A stretch of 52,668 nt of DNA from an uncultured Alphaproteobacteria bacterium (GTDB taxonomy: Bacteria > Pseudomonadota > Alphaproteobacteria > UBA8366 > JADFVY01): contig CAMYKU010000021.1 in assembly GCA_947259105.1 (NCBI GenBank), forward strand, positions 1 to 52,668, written 5' to 3'. Position 1 is the stretch's first letter; each line of letters opens with the position of its first letter. Below are positions 1 to 9,828 of this stretch, one piece after another. A program made the position numbers and the translations under genes. The notes under the pieces are model-generated. The model was given only the letters and a program-made list of their open reading frames with translations, did no database searches and was not told where the DNA came from.

Positions 1-402
1 GCCGTAAGCCTCGACGCCCTCAGGCGGCCAGACCGCGGGGTCGACCCTCGGGAACAGGCTCGAGTCGAAGAAGGCCCAGAAGAAGGCGGCGAAGAACATT
101 ACCTCGGACGCGATGAACAGCATCATGCCGTAGCGATGGCCGAGCTGGACGATCGGCTTGTGGTGGCCTTCGAAGGTGGCCTCGTTGACCACGTCGCGCC
201 ACCAGCCGATCATCGTGACCGCCATCAGGACGATGCCGGGAGCAATGGTCAGGATTCCGAAAATCTCGCCGATGCCGCCGGCCATTTCGGGGTGCATGTA
301 GAGAACCAGGCCAAAGGCCAGGCTGAAGGCCGCGATCGCGCCGACCATCGGCCAGCGGCTCGGATCCACCATATGGAAATCGTGTTTGGCTGCGCCGCTC
401 AT
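1..402 (-). CDS. ctaE: Cytochrome c oxidase subunit III, partial (C-terminus outside window)
   Basis: Subunit III of the aa3-type cytochrome c oxidase, an integral inner-membrane protein that stabilises the catalytic core. The first 134 residues are present, starting MSGAAKHDFHMVDPSRWPMV; the gene runs off the left edge, so about half of a usual 260-290 residue protein is visible. Three hydrophobic stretches are seen near residues 19-36, 49-67 and 92-112. The family's conserved membrane glutamate is E100 in the ASEVMFFAAFFWAF segment. It is the last visible gene of the ctaC-ctaD-ctaB-small ORF-ctaG-ctaE operon, 55 bases downstream of ctaG. Identity is firm from sequence and context. Confidence 0.96.
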   Translation of the reverse strand, partial: MSGAAKHDFHMVDPSRWPMVGAIAAFSLAFGLVLYMHPEMAGGIGEIFGILTIAPGIVLMAVTMIGWWRDVVNEATFEGHHKPIVQLGHRYGMMLFIASEVMFFAAFFWAFFDSSLFPRVDPAVWPPEGVEAYG

Positions 403-457
403 TCCTTGATTCCTCGCTTGTCCCGTTCCGTAACCAGTTTATGTCTCGAACCAGCGT

Positions 458-1051
458 TCACCGTACCGTCCCGCCCGCCGGACCCGTCGCACTGACCGCC
501 ACCGCGCCGCCCTCCGTCCCGTGCAGGGGAAAGAAGGTATAGGACAGGGTTATGGTGTTCACATCATCGAGATTGCGGTCCTCCATGATCGCCGGGTCGA
601 CGAAAAAGGAGACCGCCATGTCGACGGTCTCACCGGCTTCCAGCCGCTGCTCGGTGAAGCAGAAACAGGCGATCTTGTCGAAATACTTCGCCGCCTTCAG
701 CGGCGTGACGTTGTAGGTCGCGGTGCCGATCGTCGGCCCGTCGGCGACGCTCCGCGCGCGATAGAACGCCAGCGCGGTCTCGCCGACACGGACGGTCATC
801 GGTTCCTGCGCCGGCGCGAACCGCCAGGGCAGGGCCGAGTTGACGCCGGCATCGAAGCGCACCGTGAGGATTCGCGCGCCGGCAGCCCCGTCCGGTGTCT
901 GCGCCACGCCTGGCGTTCCGCCATATCCGGTGACCCGGCAGAACAGGTCGTAAAGCGGCACCGATGCGAAGGCCAGGCCGACCATGCAAGCGACCACGCA
1001 GAACAGCGCGATCATCGTCCGGCGATTGCGGCGGCTGGTTGCGGAGTGCAT
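458..1051 (-). CDS. ctaG: Cytochrome c oxidase assembly protein CtaG/Cox11
   Basis: Copper chaperone that inserts CuB into subunit I of the aa3 oxidase. The 197-residue protein has one N-terminal transmembrane anchor (about residues 12-30, after a basic RRNRR segment) and a periplasmic beta-rich domain. The copper-binding CFCF motif of the Cox11 family is present as IACFCFTEQ. Length is usual for the family. It starts 3 bases after the stop of the small membrane gene upstream and precedes ctaE, as in most alphaproteobacterial aa3 operons. The C-terminus ends in a short Gly/Ala-rich tail. Nothing suggests a broken gene. Confidence 0.95.
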   Translation of the reverse strand: MHSATSRRNRRTMIALFCVVACMVGLAFASVPLYDLFCRVTGYGGTPGVAQTPDGAAGARILTVRFDAGVNSALPWRFAPAQEPMTVRVGETALAFYRARSVADGPTIGTATYNVTPLKAAKYFDKIACFCFTEQRLEAGETVDMAVSFFVDPAIMEDRNLDDVNTITLSYTFFPLHGTEGGAVAVSATGPAGGTVR

Positions 1052-1054
1052 GCG

Positions 1055-1216
1055 TCAGCTCCCGCTCATCTTGACGATGGCGACGACATAGAACAGCACC
1101 GCGAGCGCACCGAGAATTGCGGCGACCGCGAGGTTCCGGCTGCGCAGCCGGCGTCGCCGTTCGCCCGGATCACGGTCGTCATCGCCGCTGCGGTCCGGTT
1201 TACGATCCGTATTCAT
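1055..1216 (-). CDS. Small single-span membrane protein of the cox operon (CoxF-like)
   Basis: A 53-residue protein starting MNTDRKPDRSGDDDRDPGER. An acidic/basic cytoplasmic head is followed by one transmembrane helix (about residues 29-48, NLAVAAILGALAVLFYVVAI) and a short tail. An in-frame ATG at 1231 would add five residues. It fills the gap between ctaB and ctaG, where alphaproteobacteria usually carry a tiny one-helix gene often called CoxF. That position and the topology are the whole basis of the call, since such proteins have little conserved sequence. It probably assists oxidase assembly. Confidence 0.75.
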   Translation of the reverse strand: MNTDRKPDRSGDDDRDPGERRRRLRSRNLAVAAILGALAVLFYVVAIVKMSGS

Positions 1217-1238
1217 TACGAGAGTCGCCATGCGCCCG

Positions 1239-2156
1239 TCATCCCGAAAGCCCGATCGGCCCGTCTACGATCAGCAGGGCGAACAGGGTCGCCAGATAGA
1301 ACAGCGAATAGCGGAACATCCGCTTCGCCGGCACATCGCTTTCGCTGCGCAGAACCTTGACCGCGGCCGAGACGAAACCCAGGGTGAGCGCGATCGACGA
1401 TGCGCCGTAGACCCAGCCGGCGACGCCGAGCACGGTCGGCGCCAGCGCCACCGGAATCAGCAGCAGCGTGTAGAACAGCATCTGCCGCTTGGTCGCAGCC
1501 TTGCCGGCCACCACCGGCAGCATCGGCACGCCCGCATTCTGGTAGTCGCCACAGCGGTAAAGCGACAGCGCCCAGAAATGCGGCGGCGTCCAGAAGAAGA
1601 TCAACGCGAACAGCGCGACCGATTCGATCGAGACCGATCCGGTTGCCGCGGCCCAGCCGATCATCGGCGGAAAGGCGCCGGCGGCGCCGCCGATCACTAT
1701 GTTCTGCGGCGTGCGGCGCTTCAGCCAGATCGTGTAGACGAAAACATAGAACAGGGTCGCCAGGGCCAGCAGGCCGCCGGCCACCCAGTTCACCATCAGC
1801 CCCATCATGGCAACCGATGCCACCGACAGGAACACGCCGAAGCCCAGCGCCTCGCCCGGCGCGATCCGCCCGGCCGGAATCGGGCGATGCGCCGTGCGCG
1901 CCATGACGGCATCGATGTCCCGGTCGTACCACATGTTGATCGCGCCAGCCGCGCCGGCCCCCACCGCGATGCACACCACCGCGACGATCGCCAGCACGGG
2001 GTGAAGCTGCCCCGGCGCAATCATCAGGCCGACAAGGCCCGTGAATACGACGAGCGACATCACCCGCGGCTTCAGCAAAGCGAGGAAATCTCCGGCCCCG
2101 GCGGCGCCCGTGGCGGCGCCGGCCTCCGCCGTTATGCGGTATGCGCTATCCGACAT
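1239..2156 (-). CDS. ctaB: Protoheme IX farnesyltransferase (heme O synthase)
   Basis: Membrane prenyltransferase that adds a farnesyl group to heme B, giving heme O, the precursor of the heme A used by this oxidase. The 305-residue protein has many transmembrane helices. The first Asp-rich prenyltransferase motif is visible as [19 protein letters not shown] and a second conserved region around the IGWAAATGS segment. Length fits the UbiA-superfamily CtaB family. It lies 20 bases downstream of ctaD and upstream of the small CoxF-like gene, so heme synthesis and oxidase subunits are co-expressed. It is distinct from the ubiA paralogue at 12062. Confidence 0.95.
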   Translation of the reverse strand: MSDSAYRITAEAGAATGAAGAGDFLALLKPRVMSLVVFTGLVGLMIAPGQLHPVLAIVAVVCIAVGAGAAGAINMWYDRDIDAVMARTAHRPIPAGRIAPGEALGFGVFLSVASVAMMGLMVNWVAGGLLALATLFYVFVYTIWLKRRTPQNIVIGGAAGAFPPMIGWAAATGSVSIESVALFALIFFWTPPHFWALSLYRCGDYQNAGVPMLPVVAGKAATKRQMLFYTLLLIPVALAPTVLGVAGWVYGASSIALTLGFVSAAVKVLRSESDVPAKRMFRYSLFYLATLFALLIVDGPIGLSG

Positions 2157-2176
2157 CGATTCGTCCCTTCAGCCGG

Positions 2177-3799
<1,623 letters not shown>

Positions 3800-3813
3800 T
3801 TACTCGCGCTGCG

Positions 3814-4653
3814 TTATTCGGCCGGCGCGGTCTGCGCCACGTGGACCGGTGAGTCCGTTGCGGGTTCGTCGACCCGCGCGAACTCTTCTTGCGCCTTCTC
3901 GACCCAGGCGTTGAATGCGTCCTCGCTGACCGCTTCGATCGCGATCGGCATGTAGCTGTGGTTGACGCCGCACAACTCGGAACAGAACCCGTAGTAGACG
4001 CCTTCCCTGGTGATCTCGACCCAGGTCTCGTTCAGACGGCCGGGAACGGTATCGAGCTTGACCCCGAGGGACGGCACGCCCCATGAGTGGAGCACATCGT
4101 CTGCAGTCAGCAGCAGGCGGATCTTCTTGCCCACGGGAAGCACCACCCGGTTGTCGGTCTCCAGCAGGCGCTTGCTCTTGTCCTCGAGATCCTCCTCGGC
4201 GACCATGGTGGCATCGAACGTGAAATTGCCGTGGTCTGGATATTCGTAGCTCCAGTACCATTGATGGCCGATCACCTTGAGCGTCATATCCGCGTCTTCC
4301 GCCCGGTCGGCGTAGACCATCAGCCGGTAGGACGGGATGAAGACGAGCACCAGGATGATGACCGGAATGACGGTCCAGGCGACCTCGATCACGGTGTTGT
4401 GCGTGGTCCGGGACGGGGTCGGGTTCCTGCTCTCGCGATACCGGTATATGACCCACAGAAGCAGGGCCAGGACAAACAGCGAGATCGCCGAAATCAGCCA
4501 CAGGAGCATGGTGTGAAAGCCGACGATCCCCTCCATCGTCGGCGAACCCGGCTCCTGGAAGCCGATCTGCCAGGGCAGCGGCTCACCCGCGAGCGCCGGC
4601 GCGCCAAGAATCGTCAGCAGAAGCGCCGCCAGCGCGGCCAGTCGCATTGTCAC
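3814..4653 (-). CDS. ctaC: Cytochrome c oxidase subunit II
   Basis: Periplasmic-facing CuA subunit that accepts electrons from cytochrome c. An N-terminal signal segment (MRLAALAALLLTILG) is followed by two transmembrane helices and a cupredoxin domain. The CuA ligands are visible: His in DVLHSWGVPS and the Cys-x3-Cys, His and Met of CSELCGVNHSYMP. A GTG start at 4653 is chosen because a GGGAGAG ribosome site lies 6 bases before it (4660-4666); an ATG at 4647 or an upstream ATG at 4680 is possible. It is first in the operon, so the region 4654-4926 should hold the promoter. Confidence 0.94.
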   Translation of the reverse strand: MTMRLAALAALLLTILGAPALAGEPLPWQIGFQEPGSPTMEGIVGFHTMLLWLISAISLFVLALLLWVIYRYRESRNPTPSRTTHNTVIEVAWTVIPVIILVLVFIPSYRLMVYADRAEDADMTLKVIGHQWYWSYEYPDHGNFTFDATMVAEEDLEDKSKRLLETDNRVVLPVGKKIRLLLTADDVLHSWGVPSLGVKLDTVPGRLNETWVEITREGVYYGFCSELCGVNHSYMPIAIEAVSEDAFNAWVEKAQEEFARVDEPATDSPVHVAQTAPAE

Positions 4654-4866
4654 GGTAATCTCTCCCGTCTCTGACACCATTCACTCAGAAGCGCCGGTGG
4701 TACGCCCCGGCCCGTCGGGCCATGGCGAAATCCGGCATGGATTCGCGCGGCATTCTATTCGGTCGCCGTCGCCGATCAAGCACCACTGAAACCGCACCGC
4801 CCCCACAATGTGCGTGCGCCACCCGGGCAATGGGGGATACACCCACGGAAACAGTGGATTTCTCCA

Positions 4867-4895
4867 TCAATACGACGCGCGACATTTTGTCGCAA
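4867..4895 (-). promoter_or_regulatory. Candidate sigma-70 promoter for the ctaC operon
   Basis: Read on the minus strand, TTGCGA (4895-4890) and TATTGA (4872-4867) are separated by 17 bases and sit upstream of ctaC. Transcription would begin near 4860, leaving a 5-prime untranslated stretch of about 200 bases. The hexamers are imperfect, so this is a prediction only. The interval between them carries the dyad described at 4879-4893. Confidence 0.3.
4879..4893. promoter_or_regulatory. RegR/PrrA/ActR-type redox regulator box upstream of ctaC
   Basis: GCGACATTTTGTCGC has perfect 6-base arms (GCGACA / TGTCGC) around TTT. It fits, at every specified position, the RegR core box as I remember it from Bradyrhizobium, GNG(A/G)C(A/G)TTNNGNCGC. 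RegA/PrrA-family regulators control terminal oxidases in alphaproteobacteria. The site overlaps the -35 element of the predicted ctaC promoter. Binding is inferred. Confidence 0.5.
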
Positions 4896-4912
4896 CCGGT
4901 TTCCGTGGATTA

Positions 4913-4926
4913 TTGACATATGTCAA
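4913..4926. promoter_or_regulatory. 14-base perfect palindrome TTGACATATGTCAA
   Basis: TTGAC-N4-GTCAA is a perfect dyad lying across the stop codon of the DUF3422 gene, about 58 bases upstream of the predicted ctaC start site. Its shape (TTGAC half-sites, four-base centre) is that of CRP/FNR-superfamily or MarR-family operators. It has no T-run, so it is not a terminator. No regulator can be named. Confidence 0.35.
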
Positions 4927-6221
4927 CGCGCCGCCGCCGCTTCGTCGCTGCCCAGCCGTCTGCGGATCCTGCGGACCGCGAACCAGACCAGCAGGATGAC
5001 GACCGGGATCGACAATCCGGTGACCACGTCGACCGGCACCGCCATGCCCGCCGCGTAGGCCCCTTTCGCCGCATAGCCGACCAGCCCGACCAGGTAATAG
5101 CTGATCGCGGCGACGGACAGTCCTTCCACGGTTTCCTGCAGGCGAAGCTGCAGTCTTGCGCGCCGGTCCATGGAGCGGAGCAGATTGCGGTTCTGCTCTT
5201 CCATGGCGATGTCCACGCGCGTGCGCAGCAGGGACGTCGTCCGGGCGATCCGCTCGGCCAGCCTGTCCTGCCGCGCTGCGATCGCCTGACAGCTTCGCAT
5301 GGCGGGCGCCATGCGCCGTTCCATGAACTCGCCGATGGTCTGGAGGCCCTCGATCCGATCCTCGCGCAGCTCGGCGATCCGCTTTTCGGTGAGCGCATGG
5401 TACGCGGCCGCGGCGCTGAAGCGGTAGATGTTGGTCGAGGCGAGGCGCTCCATGCTCGCCGCCAGGCCGGTTAGCTGCTCCAGCATGCCCTGCTGGTCCT
5501 CCAGGCTTTCCAGGCGCGTCATGCGTTCGGTGATTTCCGTCAGTTCGCCGGCCGTACGGCTGATTTCCGGTCCTGCGGCGCGGGCCAGCGGCAGGGCCAG
5601 CAGCGCCATGATCCGGTAGGTCTCGATTTCCAGCAGGCGCTGCACGAGTCGACCGGCCTGGCGGGCACGCAATCCGGCGTCGCGGATCAGGATTCGTCCG
5701 AAACCGTCCTCGTGCAGGCGGAAATCGGTCCACGCCTCGGCATTGCCGCCGGCCATGACGCTGCCGGCCAGGCTGTCCTCGGCGAAATGTTTGTGCAGTT
5801 CGTTCATGCCGCCTTGAGCCTTGTCCTTCGCCTCGAACTCGACGTGGCAGGCGACCAGCACGTCGCCCGGGCAACCCGCCAGCCAGTCGCCGGGGATGAG
5901 GTCGGTTACCGGCGCCTCGAACGGGACCTTCGAGGCGCTATCGCTTATGAAGGTATAGCTGGTGAACTCCGAGTGGCGCTCCCAGCGGCAACGGAACGGG
6001 CCGAGATCCACGGAATGATGGTTGGCGTCGTCTGACGGCGGATCCGCACCGAAGCGCTTACACAGATCCGCGAGATGCGCGCGATCACGCACCGCCGTTC
6101 CCTCGCCGGTAAGCCACGCCATGTGGGACGCGCGCGCCGGCGCGGCCAGGCTCTCGAATGGACGGGCGTGCATTTCGTTGACCAGAATGTGGCGCATGCC
6201 ATGTTCTGTGAATTGGGCCAT
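4923..6221 (-). CDS. DUF3422 family membrane-anchored protein
   Basis: A 432-residue protein of the DUF3422 family, widespread in alphaproteobacteria and of unknown function. The N-terminus has the family's recognisable opening (HILVNEMHARPFESL). A long helical, Leu/Glu/Arg-rich middle (about residues 190-360) looks coiled-coil. The C-terminus holds two hydrophobic segments: AAISYYLVGLVGYAAKGAYA and VTGLSIPVVILLVWFAVRRI. The topology suggests a large cytoplasmic domain tethered to the inner membrane. It has its own promoter region (6222-6365) shared divergently with tldD. The 3-prime end abuts the ctaC control region. Confidence 0.85.
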   Translation of the reverse strand: MAQFTEHGMRHILVNEMHARPFESLAAPARASHMAWLTGEGTAVRDRAHLADLCKRFGADPPSDDANHHSVDLGPFRCRWERHSEFTSYTFISDSASKVPFEAPVTDLIPGDWLAGCPGDVLVACHVEFEAKDKAQGGMNELHKHFAEDSLAGSVMAGGNAEAWTDFRLHEDGFGRILIRDAGLRARQAGRLVQRLLEIETYRIMALLALPLARAAGPEISRTAGELTEITERMTRLESLEDQQGMLEQLTGLAASMERLASTNIYRFSAAAAYHALTEKRIAELREDRIEGLQTIGEFMERRMAPAMRSCQAIAARQDRLAERIARTTSLLRTRVDIAMEEQNRNLLRSMDRRARLQLRLQETVEGLSVAAISYYLVGLVGYAAKGAYAAGMAVPVDVVTGLSIPVVILLVWFAVRRIRRRLGSDEAAAAR

Positions 6222-6365
6222 CGCAGGTTGCCTGCTATAATTCGGTAGACACGGAAAATCGTGGCCGGAATGATTTCGGGGCGCAGTGGCGGCTCACAAC
6301 ACTATATAATGGTGTAGTGCAGAATCGGGCGCGGCGACAATCGAGAATAACGGGTAAGGCGGATC

Positions 6366-7799
6366 ATGAGCGATTTGAGCAAGACAGACGGGCTGTTCTT
6401 CGAGCGCACCGAGCTCGACCCAACGGCCGTCGAGAAGATCGTCGACGGCGCGCTGAAGGGCGCCGACGACGGAGAACTGTTCCTGGAGTATTGCCAGTCC
6501 GAGGCCGTCACCCTCGATGACGGACGGATCCGCAGCGCCAGTTTCGACACCGCGCAGGGTTTCGGTCTGCGGGCCATAGCCGGAGAGACGATCGGCTACG
6601 CCCATGCGAGCGATCTCGGCCAGGACGCCATGGAGCGGGCGGCCGATACGGTCAGGGCGGTGCACGCCGGCCACGGCGGGACCATGGCGGCGGCGCCGGC
6701 GGGCACCAACCGGAGCCTCTATACCGATGAGAATCCGCTGGGTGGTTCCGCCTTCGCGGACAAGGTGAAGCTGCTGGGCGACATCGACGCATACGCCCGC
6801 GGCAAGGACATCCGCGTGCGCCAGGTCAGCGCCTCGCTTGCCGGCGAGTGGCAGGCCGTCCAGATCATCCGCAGCGGCGGCGACCGGGTCGGTGATATCC
6901 GCCCCCTGGTCCGCCTGAGCGTGTCGGTGGTCGTGGGTGACGGAGACCGCATGGAGAGCGGCAGCTACGGGGCCGGCGGAAGGTTCGGGTTCCAGGCGTT
7001 TTTCGATCCGGAGATCTGGCAGGAACAGGTCGACGAGGCGCTGCGCCAGGCATTGGTGAACCTCGAGTCGGTGCCGGCGCCCGCCGGCGAGATGGACGTG
7101 GTGCTTGGGCCCGGCTGGCCCGGCATTCTGCTGCACGAGGCAATCGGCCACGGCCTTGAAGGCGATTTCAACCGCAAGAAGACCTCGGCCTTCGCCGGCC
7201 TTATGGGAGAGCGCGTTGCGGCGCCGGGGGTCACCGTGATCGACGACGGCACGCTTGCCGACCGGCGCGGCTCGCTGTCCGTCGACGACGAGGGCACGCC
7301 GACGAGCAGCACGACCCTGATCGAGGATGGAATCCTCGTCGGCTACATGCAGGACCGGCAGAATGCCCGGCTGATGGGCGCCAAGCCGACCGGCAACGGC
7401 CGCCGCCAGTCCTTCGGGCACGCGCCGATGCCGCGCATGACCAACACCTACATGCTGGCCGGGACGCACGATCCGGAGGAAATCCTGCGGTCGGTCCAGA
7501 AGGGCCTGTACGCGGTCAATTTCGGCGGCGGGCAGGTCGATATCACCAGCGGCAAGTTCGTGTTCTCCTGCACCGAGGCCTATCTGATCGAGAACGGCAG
7601 GATCGGCGCGCCGGTCAAGGGCGCAACCCTGATCGGCAACGGGCCGGACGTGCTGACCCGCGTGTCGATGATCGGCAGCGACATGGCGCTCGATCCGGGT
7701 ATCGGCACCTGCGGCAAGGATGGCCAGGGTGTGCCGGTCGGAGTCGGCCAGCCGACGATCCGCGTCGACGGGCTGACCGTCGGCGGAACGGCGGCCTGA
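6366..7799 (+). CDS. tldD: Metalloprotease subunit TldD
   Basis: Catalytic subunit of the TldD/TldE(PmbA) heterodimeric zinc protease, which degrades unfolded peptides and in some bacteria matures microcins or CcdA-type antitoxins. The 477-residue protein is family length. The zinc-binding HExxxH motif appears as LLHEAIGHGLEGDF near residues 256-261, and the conserved C-terminal zinc region includes GKFVFSCTEAYLIENG. It starts at ATG 6366 with a weak GGCGGA ribosome site. The partner pmbA lies about 10 kb away at 17284. It is divergent from the DUF3422 gene; the aspartic protease gene follows after 38 bases. Confidence 0.95.
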   Translation: MSDLSKTDGLFFERTELDPTAVEKIVDGALKGADDGELFLEYCQSEAVTLDDGRIRSASFDTAQGFGLRAIAGETIGYAHASDLGQDAMERAADTVRAVHAGHGGTMAAAPAGTNRSLYTDENPLGGSAFADKVKLLGDIDAYARGKDIRVRQVSASLAGEWQAVQIIRSGGDRVGDIRPLVRLSVSVVVGDGDRMESGSYGAGGRFGFQAFFDPEIWQEQVDEALRQALVNLESVPAPAGEMDVVLGPGWPGILLHEAIGHGLEGDFNRKKTSAFAGLMGERVAAPGVTVIDDGTLADRRGSLSVDDEGTPTSSTTLIEDGILVGYMQDRQNARLMGAKPTGNGRRQSFGHAPMPRMTNTYMLAGTHDPEEILRSVQKGLYAVNFGGGQVDITSGKFVFSCTEAYLIENGRIGAPVKGATLIGNGPDVLTRVSMIGSDMALDPGIGTCGKDGQGVPVGVGQPTIRVDGLTVGGTAA

Positions 7800-7837
7800 A
7801 CCGGCCCGCCGCGAAGCGAAACGGCTGCGCCGGACGA

Positions 7838-8629
7838 ATGACGCAAATACCGCCGACACCGCGGCGCGACCCGCCCGACGGGGACGATCCATGGCGCCGC
7901 GAGGATCCGTCAGGCAGGCCGCGCGCCGCGCGGTCCGCCACCAGGCGCTGGCTGACCTTCGCGGCCGTCGCGGTCGGCCTGACCGGGCTGGTTGTGTGGC
8001 TCACGGGCCGTTATCCGAGCGCGCTGGACTCCCGGGACGCGATGATCCACGTGGTGCGCTTGGGCGCGATCCTGGTGCTGGTGGCGAGCGGTATTCTCGC
8101 GAGCCGCAGATTGAGCCTGGGAAAGGCGGTCCGGGACCTCGCAATCTGGACCGCCGTCATTGCCGGACTGGTAGCCATCTACGGGTTCCGCAGCGAGTTG
8201 ACGATGGTCGGCGGGCGTATTCTCGGTGAGCTGGAGCCGTCCCGCAGCCAGCAGCTTGCCGGCGGCGAACTGGAGTTCCGCCGCGGCGGCGACGGGCATT
8301 TCTATATCGATGCAGAGGTGAACGGCCGTCCGGTGCGCTTCCTGGTCGACACCGGCGCCAGCGACATCGTGCTCAGCCCGGCCGACGCCCGGCGGCTGGG
8401 GTTCAGGATTTCGGCGCTGACCTTCAACAGGGTCTACGAGACCGCCAACGGCGTCGGCCGGGGCGCCCCGGTCGTGCTGAACAGCGTCGCGGTGGGCCGG
8501 CTCCGGTTCGGGCAGGTCGCCGCATCGGTAAACGATGCCGCGATGTCGGAATCGCTGCTTGGCATGAGTTTCCTCGATCGCCTGTCCGGATACGAAGTCC
8601 GCGGCGATTCACTGATCCTGAGGCCTTGA
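7838..8629 (+). CDS. TIGR02281-type retroviral-like aspartic protease, membrane anchored
   Basis: A 263-residue inner-membrane protein with a periplasmic aspartyl protease domain. The N-terminus is Pro/Arg-rich and cytoplasmic. Three hydrophobic segments follow (about residues 35-55, 65-88 and 98-116), then a clan AA protease fold. The active-site motif is VDTGAS (about residue 179) and the second conserved segment is LLGMSFLDRLSGYEV. These features match the alphaproteobacterial TIGR02281 family, to which I recall Caulobacter PerP belonging, a protease that cleaves a polarity factor. The substrate here is unknown. It probably shares the tldD transcript or has a promoter in the 38-base gap. 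Confidence 0.85.
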   Translation: MTQIPPTPRRDPPDGDDPWRREDPSGRPRAARSATRRWLTFAAVAVGLTGLVVWLTGRYPSALDSRDAMIHVVRLGAILVLVASGILASRRLSLGKAVRDLAIWTAVIAGLVAIYGFRSELTMVGGRILGELEPSRSQQLAGGELEFRRGGDGHFYIDAEVNGRPVRFLVDTGASDIVLSPADARRLGFRISALTFNRVYETANGVGRGAPVVLNSVAVGRLRFGQVAASVNDAAMSESLLGMSFLDRLSGYEVRGDSLILRP

Positions 8630-8778
8630 CAGTCCGGTCGGAGCGCCCAGCAATTGCCGGCGGATTAACCGGACCTTAATACCCTGCCCCGATTCTGGGG
8701 CCGATGGCCTAGACACGTGCTACCGGCGAGGCGTTGCGTCCACAGGGACGTGAAACGCCCCGGTAAAGGAGACTCCAA

Positions 8779-9723
8779 ATGGAAGCGATATTCTGGCAAA
8801 TTCTGCCCATCGTAATCATCGTTGGCCTCGGATACGCGGCTGTTCGATTCGACTTCGTGAGCCAGGCGGCCAACGAGGGTATTACCCGATTCGTCTTTGC
8901 GGTTGCATTGCCGGCCTTGATATTCCGGAATCTGGCGATCACCGATATCGCGGGCAATCTGACGTTCATCTGGAAAATCCTGGTCGGTTACTATGGCGGC
9001 GCACTTGCCGTGATGTTGCTGGGCATCTTCATCGCAAAATTCGGATTCGGCAAGGGCCGGGCGGAGCAGCACATTCTCGCGGTCGGCGCATCGCATTCGA
9101 ATCTGATCCTGCTCGGCGTGCCGGCGGTATTGATCCTTATGGGCAACAGGTACGTCACGCCGCTGCTGCTGATCGTCGGCCTGCACGGCCTGATCATGGC
9201 GATCCTTCTGACCATGGTCAGCAGAATTCGCGCCGGTCAGGCCGGGGAACTGCCGAAGGCGATCTGGCAAACGGTCCTGAACCAGGCCAAGAACCCGATC
9301 TTCATCGCCCTCGTTGCCGGCATCCTTTACAGCGTCTTTGACGCGCCGAAAATGCCCAACACCGCGAACACCGTCCTCAGGATTCTCGGCAACGCGGTCC
9401 TGCCCGCCTCCCTGTTCGGGCTCGGCGGCATGATGGTCCGCTACAAATTCGCCGGCCAGATGCCCGAAGCGATGGCGGTCTCCGCGCTCAAGCTGGTGGC
9501 GCACCCGCTGATCGTCTGGTTCATAGCCGGCCCGATGGTCCTGGGCCTGAACAACTGGGCCTGGGTCGCGGCACTTCTTGCCGCAATGCCGGTCGGCTTC
9601 AACATGCACAATATGGCCAGCCGGTCGCAGCAGGGCGCCGCCCTTGCGAGTACCGCCACCGCGCTGTCGACGGTGCTGGCGGTGGTCACCGTGATCGCGC
9701 TGCTTTATTACCGGAGCAATTAG
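8779..9723 (+). CDS. AEC (auxin efflux carrier) family transporter
   Basis: A 314-residue integral membrane protein with about ten transmembrane helices split by a short cytoplasmic loop (RIRAGQAGELPKAIWQTV, about residues 150-168), the topology of the AEC/BART superfamily. Members export or import small organic acids such as malate or malonate. Characteristic features are the early VGLGY segment, the helix-breaking ALPALIF motif near residue 45, and the VLPASLFGLGG motif near residue 210. A strong ribosome site, AAAGGAG, precedes ATG. It stands alone, convergent with gshA, so its substrate cannot be inferred from neighbours. Confidence 0.85.
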   Translation: MEAIFWQILPIVIIVGLGYAAVRFDFVSQAANEGITRFVFAVALPALIFRNLAITDIAGNLTFIWKILVGYYGGALAVMLLGIFIAKFGFGKGRAEQHILAVGASHSNLILLGVPAVLILMGNRYVTPLLLIVGLHGLIMAILLTMVSRIRAGQAGELPKAIWQTVLNQAKNPIFIALVAGILYSVFDAPKMPNTANTVLRILGNAVLPASLFGLGGMMVRYKFAGQMPEAMAVSALKLVAHPLIVWFIAGPMVLGLNNWAWVAALLAAMPVGFNMHNMASRSQQGAALASTATALSTVLAVVTVIALLYYRSN

Positions 9724-9760
9724 CGGAAAGGCGGCGGGCCGGCCGCCCCGGATGTAGGCC

Positions 9761-9801
9761 AACGAATCCCCGCCCGGAGCGGACCGGGGGCGGGGTTCGT
9801 T
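9761..9801. terminator. Bidirectional terminator hairpin between AEC gene and gshA
   Basis: A long dyad: AACGAA then CCCCGCCC pairs with GGGCGGGG then TTCGTT, giving a stem of about 14 pairs with one bulge. It lies in the 105-base gap between two convergent genes. No strong T-run follows, so termination efficiency is uncertain. Confidence 0.6.
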
Positions 9802-9828
9802 CCGGTCCGGACGCCGCGCGGCTGGCCT

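Noticed and set aside
4685-4885. A 66-residue minus-strand frame upstream of ctaC
   Set aside because: No ribosome site, no family and it covers the predicted control region.
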